A DNA stretch of 64,000 nt from Nocardia miyunensis NBRC 108239 (lineage in GTDB: Bacteria; Actinomycetota; Actinomycetes; Mycobacteriales; Mycobacteriaceae): positions 1 to 64,000 of the forward strand of contig NZ_BDBQ01000001.1 of the NCBI RefSeq assembly GCF_001613065.1, given 5' to 3'. Shown here piece after piece: positions 58,678 to 64,000 of the stretch. How positions within the stretch are numbered: position 1 is the first letter of the stretch; every line of letters starts with the position of its first letter. The notes beneath the pieces are model-generated. The model made no database searches and was not told the origin of the DNA. It saw only the letters and a program-made list of their open reading frames with translations. The translations under genes were made by a program, and so were the position numbers.

Positions 58678-59577
58678 ATGATGACCGACACGCTTTTCTC
58701 GCCGACGCTGTTGTCCGGGAAGAGAATTCTGATCACCGGCGGTGGAACCGGACTAGGCCGCGGCGTGGCGCGGCATCTCGTCGAGCATGGGGCCGAGGTT
58801 CATCTGTGGGGACGGCGTGAGGCGGTCCTCGCCGAGGCGGCAGCCGAGGCATCTGCCTCCCGCCCCGGATCGGTGCACTACCACACTGTCGACGTGCGGG
58901 ACTACGAGAACGTCGATGCGACGATGGGCCGGATCTGGTCCGAGCACGGCGCGCTGACGGGTGTGCTGAACAACGCGGCCGCCAACTTCATCGCACAGAC
59001 GAAGGACTTGAGCCCCCGCGCTTTTCAGGCGATCACGAGCACCGTGATGAACGGCTCCTTCCACACCACCCATGCCGCGGGCAAACGGTGGATCGCCGAG
59101 GGGCTTCCCGGCTCCGTCCTGTCGACACTGACCACGTGGGTGTGGACGGGGTCCGCCTTCGTCGTCCCGTCCGCCATGGCCAAGGCCGCGGTGCATTCGA
59201 TGACCATGTCACTGGCCGTGGAGTGGGCCAAGTACGGGATTCGGCTCAACGCCCTCGCCCCCGGGCCCATCCCGACCGACTACGCCTGGGAGATGCTCAA
59301 TCCGACCGACAAGTCGTCGGTCGGCGCCACTCAGGCCGATCAAATCCCGGCGGGACGCACCGGAACTGTCGAGGAACTGGCCAACCTGACGATGTTCCTG
59401 TTCTCGGACGCGTGCGATTACCTCACCGGGCAGACCATCGCCATGGACGGCGGGCAGATGCTGGCCGGCCCCGGCACCTTCGCGGGTCTGACCAGCCTGA
59501 CCGACGCCGATTGGCGACAGATCAAGGAAACGAGCAAGGCCGCCTCGGAGTCCAGCAAGGCTCAGCGAAGCGTGTGA
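58678..59577 (+). CDS. SDR resembling 2,4-dienoyl-CoA reductase
   Basis: 299-aa SDR with the cofactor motif ITGGGTGLGRGVARHL and NNAAANFI. At the catalytic Tyr-x3-Lys position it has Ser (PSAMAKAAVHSM), the arrangement found in NADPH-dependent 2,4-dienoyl-CoA reductases, where Ser replaces Tyr. The C-terminal quarter (GPGTFAGLTSLTDADWRQIK) also matches that group. It lies 36 bases after the acyl-CoA dehydrogenase gene; either of two adjacent ATG codons (58678, 58681) could be used, with GAGG upstream. It would remove double bonds during breakdown of an unsaturated or cyclic acyl-CoA. Confidence 0.85.
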   Translation: MMTDTLFSPTLLSGKRILITGGGTGLGRGVARHLVEHGAEVHLWGRREAVLAEAAAEASASRPGSVHYHTVDVRDYENVDATMGRIWSEHGALTGVLNNAAANFIAQTKDLSPRAFQAITSTVMNGSFHTTHAAGKRWIAEGLPGSVLSTLTTWVWTGSAFVVPSAMAKAAVHSMTMSLAVEWAKYGIRLNALAPGPIPTDYAWEMLNPTDKSSVGATQADQIPAGRTGTVEELANLTMFLFSDACDYLTGQTIAMDGGQMLAGPGTFAGLTSLTDADWRQIKETSKAASESSKAQRSV

Positions 59578-59593
59578 ACCCATAGGTTCACAG

Positions 59594-59638
59594 AACGAGA
59601 GAGGGTGCGCATCCACAAGATGCGCACCCTCTCTCGTT
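59594..59638. terminator. Strong 20-bp hairpin terminator
   Basis: Perfect 20-bp stem (59594-59613 with 59619-59638), loop CACAA, followed by a short T-rich stretch. It ends the BadI-like operon and may also serve the converging minus-strand operon. Confidence 0.9.
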
Positions 59639-59696
59639 TCTCGTTGCGGCTCGGCCGGTGTGTCCGGTTCCCCGTCGTGGCCGGGAACCACCTCGA

Positions 59697-60719
59697 TCAG
59701 AGCGACGGGCGATACTGGTACTTGCTGCTGCGGGTCAACGCGAATTCGAAGATGCCGGAACCGCGGACGTCGCCGAGCGTGAATGCGCACAACCGATCGG
59801 TCAGCGCCGAGTCGAGCGAGCGCGGCGACACCGAGCCGTCCAGCGGATAGCGATCCGATTCGATGTGATCGACCCCGGCCGAAACACCGTGGTGCCCACC
59901 GTATCCGGCGCCCGCCATGAAGCCTCCGCCCGCACGGCCATCGGCATGCACGACATACCGCTCTCCCGCGGCCGTCTCGACCGCGACGTCCCCCTCGATC
60001 AGATCCAGGCCGGGGGTGAACACCAGAGCGTGCCGGACATCGGTGATCGGATCCAGCACACCGCTCTCGTGCATCACGGCCCCTTCCAGCAGAAGCCTTT
60101 CCCGCGAGCGGGTTTCCACGAGCAAGAAGCCGATCGAGAATTCCGGGAACTGCGCCTGATACCAGATGTGCAATCCTTGGCCGCCCGACATCGTGCGCAC
60201 ACCTCGGGAGCGGTCCCGCTGCCCGTACCAGCCGCCCACGTCGTATCGCCGGTCGCCTACGCGCAATGCACCCTCGTACCGGCCGGACTGGAACAGGTGG
60301 TCGAACGAGGTGCGTTCGGCGGAGGTGTTCGTCACCGCCACCTCCCCGAACCACGCCGGCGTGCGCGCGCGCCACGTCAGATCGAATTCGGTATCGATCT
60401 CGTTGGGGCCCAGGCGAAGCCGCCAGACCTGGTTCGGCTCGATCACCTCGAACCGGAACGGACCCGCACCGTCCCGGTTCGTCGCGCTCAGCAACGTGGA
60501 GAAGCGCAGATTGCGCTGCTCGCTCTCGCCGCTCACGACCACGAACCCGTCCGCGGTGTCCTTGGCCGGGTAGATGCCGAAGCCCATGATCACCGAGGGC
60601 GCGAGCTCGTCCACCGGATGCACGTTGAACATCAGGCGATCGAAAAAGCCGCTCGGCAGGTCGGAGATCTCCGGTCCGACCAGCGGATCGTGAAAGGTGC
60701 CGCCGGATGTGCTTGTCAT
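59697..60719 (-). CDS. CrtC/AttH-like lipocalin-fold protein
   Basis: 340-aa strand-rich protein of unknown function. The segment DVGGWYGQRDRSRGVR near the middle resembles the CrtC/AttH-type DxSxGVR motif, and the protein pairs with an APH-type kinase gene 43 bases upstream, as the protein at 53640-54638 does with its kinase. Overall similarity between the two is low apart from this motif and the strand-rich layout. ATG 60719 follows AAGGAG; a longer frame to 60986 lies in the kinase gene. It is the last gene of a minus-strand operon with three crotonases. Confidence 0.75.
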   Translation of the reverse strand: MTSTSGGTFHDPLVGPEISDLPSGFFDRLMFNVHPVDELAPSVIMGFGIYPAKDTADGFVVVSGESEQRNLRFSTLLSATNRDGAGPFRFEVIEPNQVWRLRLGPNEIDTEFDLTWRARTPAWFGEVAVTNTSAERTSFDHLFQSGRYEGALRVGDRRYDVGGWYGQRDRSRGVRTMSGGQGLHIWYQAQFPEFSIGFLLVETRSRERLLLEGAVMHESGVLDPITDVRHALVFTPGLDLIEGDVAVETAAGERYVVHADGRAGGGFMAGAGYGGHHGVSAGVDHIESDRYPLDGSVSPRSLDSALTDRLCAFTLGDVRGSGIFEFALTRSSKYQYRPSL

Positions 60720-60762
60720 CGAAACTCCTTGTGAGCCAGGCGCGATGCGTCGAATCGCGCGA

Positions 60763-61806
60763 CTACTGAACGTTGGCGGCGGCGGTCGCCAGTCCGGCCG
60801 CGCGACGTGCATCACCGAGAAAGCTCTGCACCAGTGCGGGGTCGGAGTAGTAGGGATCGCCGATCCCGTCGAGTACGCGGCGTCGGCTGTATTCGTACAG
60901 AACGGCCAGTTTCCACAGCGCGAGTGTGGTGTACCAGGCGAGGTTGTCCAGATTGCGCCCGGTCCGATCGCTATACCGTTGCACAAGTTCGTCTTTCGAC
61001 GGATAACCGTCCTCGAGCATCGCGGCGCCGAGTTCGGCGGTCGGATTCATCGGCCGTCCCGGTTCGGGCACCGTCGCCAGCAGGTAACCGACATCGAGCA
61101 GCGGATCGCCGATCGTCGCTAGTTCCCAATCGAGCACTGCCTGTAGCCGGCCCGGGGTATCCGGCGCGAGGACGACATTGCCGATCCGGAAATCGCAATG
61201 AATCAGCGCCGCACCCGATTCCGGCGGCGTATTCGCCGCCAACCACGCGTCGACATCGGCGAAATCGGCCGGCGGATTGCCCTCCTCGTCCACGACGAGG
61301 CGGCGCATCCGCTGCAGGTGCCGGGCATTGAAGCCCTCGGGCCGGCCGAGCCGTTCGAGCCCCACTGCGCGCCAATCGACTTCGTGCAGATCCGCGAGCG
61401 TGTCGATCATGCTGTAGCCGATCGATCGCCGCTGGTCGGGTGTGTCCAGTGGCGCGGGGGTTCGCACAGTCACCACCGGGCCCGGCGCGAAGCTCATGAC
61501 GTAGAACGGCACGTCCAGTACCTCGCCCTCTTGGGCGACGGCGAGCACCTCCGGCACCGGCACCGCGGTGGAGTGCAATGCCGTCAGCAGTTTCGCTTCC
61601 CTGAGCATGTCGTTGGCGCCCGGCGGAATCGGCGGCGGTGGCGGGCGACGCACGACAACGCTGGTGTCGCCGTCGGTGACGAGGAAGGTCAGGTTGGAAT
61701 GCCCGTCTCCGATGGCCTTGGTCGTGATCGGTCCCGACATGATGTCGTGACCGATAAGAAAATCCTGCAGAGCTTTTCGAGTTTCAGCGGTCCAGTCCCA
61801 GCTCAT
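60763..61806 (-). CDS. APH-type phosphotransferase (acyl-CoA kinase candidate)
   Basis: 347-aa kinase-fold protein. The nucleotide lobe has GHSNLTFLVTDGDTSVVVRRPP, the catalytic loop is ALIHCDFRIGNVVL, with Cys for the usual Gly of HGD, and the metal-binding Asp is in AVLDWELATIGDPLLDVGYL. This layout is the one seen in kinase domains fused to acyl-CoA dehydrogenases (ACAD10/11) and in FadE-linked phosphotransferases. It lies six bases after a crotonase gene, supporting a role on a hydroxyacyl-CoA rather than on an antibiotic. ATG 61806 has only a weak ribosome-binding site. Confidence 0.87.
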   Translation of the reverse strand: MSWDWTAETRKALQDFLIGHDIMSGPITTKAIGDGHSNLTFLVTDGDTSVVVRRPPPPPIPPGANDMLREAKLLTALHSTAVPVPEVLAVAQEGEVLDVPFYVMSFAPGPVVTVRTPAPLDTPDQRRSIGYSMIDTLADLHEVDWRAVGLERLGRPEGFNARHLQRMRRLVVDEEGNPPADFADVDAWLAANTPPESGAALIHCDFRIGNVVLAPDTPGRLQAVLDWELATIGDPLLDVGYLLATVPEPGRPMNPTAELGAAMLEDGYPSKDELVQRYSDRTGRNLDNLAWYTTLALWKLAVLYEYSRRRVLDGIGDPYYSDPALVQSFLGDARRAAGLATAAANVQ

Positions 61807-61812
61807 CTCGAC

Positions 61813-62622
61813 TCACCGGCCGGTGAACTGTGGTGTGCGCTTCTCCTTGAAGGCAGCCAGCGCTTCGGGCATGTCATCGGTCCGGGTGAGTAGCGCCTGA
61901 CCACGGTTCTCGAGTTCGAGAGCCGCCTCGTAGGAACCGATTTCGGTGTTGCGCTGGATGGCGCGCTTGGACATCCGGACGCCGCCGGGCGAGTTCTGGG
62001 CGATCTGCCGCGCCATGGCGAGCGCCTCGTCCAGCAGTTGCTCCGATGGAACCACACGGTTGACCAGCCCGATGCGCTGCGCTTCCTCCGCCTCGACAAT
62101 GCGTGCGGTGTAACCGATCTCCGCAGCGCGCGCCGGGCCGACCAGACGCGCGAGATTGAACGACGTACCGAGTTCGCCGATCGACAGGCCCACTTTGACG
62201 AACGCGGCGCTCATCTTGAGAGTCGGTGCGGCAAGGCGGATATCGGCCGCCAGCGCCAGCGCCATGCCGCCGCCGGTCGCCGCGCCGTGGATGGCGGCGA
62301 TCACCGGAAACGGCAGGTGCCGGATCGACTGGATACCGCCGGTCGCGGTCTCCTGGAACTTGAGGAATTCCCGGACGCCCATCTCGGTGATCACGTGGAT
62401 CTCGTCGAGGTCGAATCCGGCGCAGAAGGCCCGCTCACCCGCCCCTGTGACGATGAGCGCACGCAACCCACTGTCCCGCAACGCCCGGCCCGCGGCCAGG
62501 TACTCGTGGAACATCATGACGGTCTGCGAGTTCAGCCGGTCGGGCCGGTTGATGCACAGGACACCGATATTCGGCTCCACCTCCTCGAAGGCCAGTGTCT
62601 CCAGCACGGGAAAATCAATCAT
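61813..62622 (-). CDS. Enoyl-CoA hydratase/isomerase family protein
   Basis: 269-aa crotonase. Oxyanion-hole segments are AFCAGFDLDEIH and GAATGGGMALALAADIRLA. The two canonical Glu positions carry Ala and Phe, but an acidic residue stands in GLSIGELGTSFNLARLVG, the pattern of isomerase-type crotonases. Positioned between another very similar crotonase and an APH-type kinase. ATG 62622 follows GAGGCC. Confidence 0.88.
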   Translation of the reverse strand: MIDFPVLETLAFEEVEPNIGVLCINRPDRLNSQTVMMFHEYLAAGRALRDSGLRALIVTGAGERAFCAGFDLDEIHVITEMGVREFLKFQETATGGIQSIRHLPFPVIAAIHGAATGGGMALALAADIRLAAPTLKMSAAFVKVGLSIGELGTSFNLARLVGPARAAEIGYTARIVEAEEAQRIGLVNRVVPSEQLLDEALAMARQIAQNSPGGVRMSKRAIQRNTEIGSYEAALELENRGQALLTRTDDMPEALAAFKEKRTPQFTGR

Positions 62623-62655
62623 GTCTCGGCCTCACGTCGTTGGTGTCCTGCTGCA

Positions 62656-63465
62656 CTATTTGCCCTGGAATACGGGCGGGCGCTTCTCCTTGAACGCGCT
62701 GAGCGCCTCCGCCATGTCCGGGCTACGGGTCAGCAGGGCTTGTCCCCGGTTCTCGAGCTCGAGGGCCGCGGCGTAGGAGCCGACCTCGAGGTTCGCTTGC
62801 AGAGCCCGCTTCGACAATTGCACGCCGCCAGGCGAATTCGCGACGATCTTTTCCGCGAGTGCGAGCGCGTCGGACACGACATCACCATCTCCGGCCGCGT
62901 TGACGATGCCCAGGTCCGCTGCCTCGGCCGCGTCGACGATCCTTCCCGTGAAGCAGATCTCACTCGTCTTCGCCGGTCCGATCAGGCGGGTCAGCAGCCA
63001 CGAAGTTCCCAGATCGCCCGCGGACAGGCCGATTCGCACGAAGGCGGCGTTGAACTTGGCCGCGGGACCCGCCAAGCGGATGTCGGCAGCCAGCGCCAAG
63101 GCCAGGCCACCGCCCGCGGCCGGGCCGTTCACCGCGGCGATGACCGGTACTCGCAGTCCGCGAATCGCGCTCAGCGCCCGCGCGGCGCGCTCCTGCTGAT
63201 CCAGCATGCCCAGCGCGCCCAGACTCGGCAGTGCGTCGGCGTCGGCCAGGTCGTATCCGGAACAGAACGCCTTACCCGAGCCCGTCAGAATGACAACGCG
63301 GCAGTCATCCTCGGTCTCCAGCCCCCAGGCGAGACGCTCGAGTTCGACGAACATGGTGTTGGTCATCGCGTTGTAGCGGTCGGGCCGGTTCAACGTAACC
63401 ACGACGACGCCCGGCCGGACCCGCTCGGCGAGCAGGGTTTCGAATTGTTCTTCCAGGGTTTTCAT
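62656..63465 (-). CDS. Enoyl-CoA hydratase/isomerase family protein
   Basis: 269-aa crotonase, paralogous to the next gene downstream (shared NSPGGV...SKRA, ALELENRGQALLTR and KEKR at the C-terminus). It has AFCSGYDLADAD and GPAAGGGLALALAADIRLAG for the oxyanion hole, no canonical Glu pair, and an Asp in GLSAGDLGTSWLLTRLIG, so isomerase or other chemistry is likelier than hydration. I use ATG 63465, which follows AGGAG; a longer frame to 63645 is rejected. Tandem duplication of the pair is likely. Confidence 0.88.
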   Translation of the reverse strand: MKTLEEQFETLLAERVRPGVVVVTLNRPDRYNAMTNTMFVELERLAWGLETEDDCRVVILTGSGKAFCSGYDLADADALPSLGALGMLDQQERAARALSAIRGLRVPVIAAVNGPAAGGGLALALAADIRLAGPAAKFNAAFVRIGLSAGDLGTSWLLTRLIGPAKTSEICFTGRIVDAAEAADLGIVNAAGDGDVVSDALALAEKIVANSPGGVQLSKRALQANLEVGSYAAALELENRGQALLTRSPDMAEALSAFKEKRPPVFQGK

Positions 63466-63511
63466 CCGGACTCCTAACGAAGTGGACCAGGTGGGAACGA
63501 GTGGCTCGCTA

Positions 63512-64000
63512 CTAGCGGAACTGCGGCTTGCGTTTCTCGACGAAGGCGGTGATGCCTTCGGCCGCTTCGCCGTCCTCGAACAGCGCCTGGATCTGATCGA
63601 CCTCGTATCGCGCTCCCTGTGCGAGCGGCAGATCGAACGCTGCATCCACGGTGCGCACCACAGCCAGCTGGGCGGGCAGGGACGGGCCGAGCAGGCTCCG
63701 GGCCCACGTCAGTGCGGTCTCGGTCACCGAACCGTCGGTCAGCCGATCCACCAGGCCGATCCGGAAGGCTTCCTCGGCCTCCACCTGCCGGGCGCTCAGC
63801 ATGATATCGAGCGCTCGGCCACGCCCGACGAGCCGCGGGAGCCGCTGGGTACCGCCGGCGCCCGGGATCAAACCGAGCTTGACCTCCGGCAGCCCGAATC
63901 TGCCGCCGGGACCCGCGACTCGCAGGGTGCAGGCCATGGCGAGTTCCAGGCCACCGCCCAGCGCCACCCCGTCGACAGCGGCGATGGAGATCCACGGCGC
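63512..64000 (-). CDS. Enoyl-CoA hydratase, partial at window end
   Basis: C-terminal 162 residues of a crotonase whose start lies beyond the window. The reading frame stays open to base 64000 (APWISIAAVDG precedes VALGGGLELAMACTL). Unlike its two neighbours it keeps both catalytic glutamates, in GGGLELAMAC and FGLPEVKLGLIPGAGGTQRL, so it should be a true enoyl-CoA hydratase. It lies 46 bases upstream of the next crotonase on the same strand and probably belongs to the same operon with the APH-type kinase. Confidence 0.88.
   Translation of the reverse strand, partial: APWISIAAVDGVALGGGLELAMACTLRVAGPGGRFGLPEVKLGLIPGAGGTQRLPRLVGRGRALDIMLSARQVEAEEAFRIGLVDRLTDGSVTETALTWARSLLGPSLPAQLAVVRTVDAAFDLPLAQGARYEVDQIQALFEDGEAAEGITAFVEKRKPQFR

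Noticed and set aside
52411..61806. Aminoglycoside resistance role for the two APH-type kinases
   Set aside because: Both are embedded in catabolic operons with crotonases or CrtC-like proteins, as acyl-CoA kinases are; nothing points to antibiotic resistance.
1..64000. Search for mobile elements, CRISPR arrays, tRNA or rRNA genes
   Set aside because: No transposase or integrase motifs, spaced direct repeats, cloverleaf-like sequences or rRNA segments were recognised by eye; a tool-based scan could still find a small RNA.

Overview
The window is dense, high-GC coding DNA (58 supported CDS, none of them RNA genes) from what looks like an actinomycete of the Nocardia/Rhodococcus/Mycobacterium type. 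The evidence is strong G/C bias at third codon positions, frequent GTG starts, many ATGA/GTGA/TGATG stop-start overlaps, and a gene content dominated by fadE-, echA-, fadD-, CaiB- and P450-type genes. I saw no transposase, CRISPR array, tRNA, rRNA or phage gene. Almost every gene is catabolic, so this is a large catabolic region for organic acids activated as CoA thioesters.

Layout. 52-957: a lone quinone oxidoreductase-like gene. 1316-6751 (+): a complete, translationally coupled valine/isobutyrate operon (mmsA, acyl-CoA dehydrogenase, 3-hydroxyisobutyryl-CoA hydrolase, mmsB, enoyl-CoA hydratase), closed by a strong hairpin. 6847-14882 (-): ferredoxin reductase, ferredoxin, SDR, two adjacent family III CoA-transferases, a divergent crotonase, SDR and a succinate-semialdehyde-type dehydrogenase. 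15243-18879 (+): acyl-CoA dehydrogenase, methylisocitrate lyase and a flavoprotein dehydrogenase, facing an MHS-family transporter (18903-20246). 20575-22797 (+): IclR regulator and cytochrome P450. 22861-26993 (-): acyl-CoA ligase, acyl-CoA dehydrogenase and alcohol dehydrogenase. 27344-28981 (+): aromatic-type flavin monooxygenase. 29104-38581 (-): a long run with CoA-transferase, MHS transporter, acyl-CoA ligase, methylacyl-CoA racemase, alpha/beta hydrolase, split-barrel flavin protein, aldehyde dehydrogenase, NTF2-like protein and cysteine hydrolase. 38738-40323 (+): dienelactone-hydrolase-like and crotonase-like genes. 40377-43446 (-): gentisate 1,2-dioxygenase, FAH-family hydrolase and a PrpF-family isomerase, divergent from a hotdog thioesterase and a GntR/FadR-type regulator (43729-45268). 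45337-51571: aldehyde dehydrogenase, SDR, a second P450/ferredoxin pair, a second IclR and an alcohol dehydrogenase. 51905-56186 (-): a PucR-type regulator, a CrtC/AttH-like protein, an APH-type kinase and a small helical protein. 56708-59577 (+): a BadI/MenB-like ring-cleaving crotonase, acyl-CoA dehydrogenase and a dienoyl-CoA-reductase-like SDR. 59697-64000 (-): three crotonases, a second APH-type kinase and a second CrtC/AttH-like protein.

How it could work together (inference). P450s fed by 2Fe-2S ferredoxins and one ferredoxin reductase hydroxylate a hydrophobic substrate. Alcohol and aldehyde dehydrogenases oxidise it to an acid, two paralogous ligases and four CoA-transferase-family proteins make or rearrange CoA thioesters, and sets of acyl-CoA dehydrogenases, crotonases and SDRs carry out beta-oxidation-like steps, including a possible alicyclic ring opening. 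Branched C4 products can enter the valine operon and aromatic products the gentisate branch.

The most interesting structure is regulatory. An 11-bp palindrome, TGGTTnAACCA and close variants, recurs in most divergent promoter regions from 15 kb to 57 kb. It matches the operator style of FadR-type GntR proteins, and a single such protein is encoded at 44462-45268. Other points of interest are two separate APH-kinase plus CrtC/AttH-like modules and a PrpF-family protein placed where a maleylpyruvate isomerase would be expected. All functions are read from motifs without database searches; substrates are not established.
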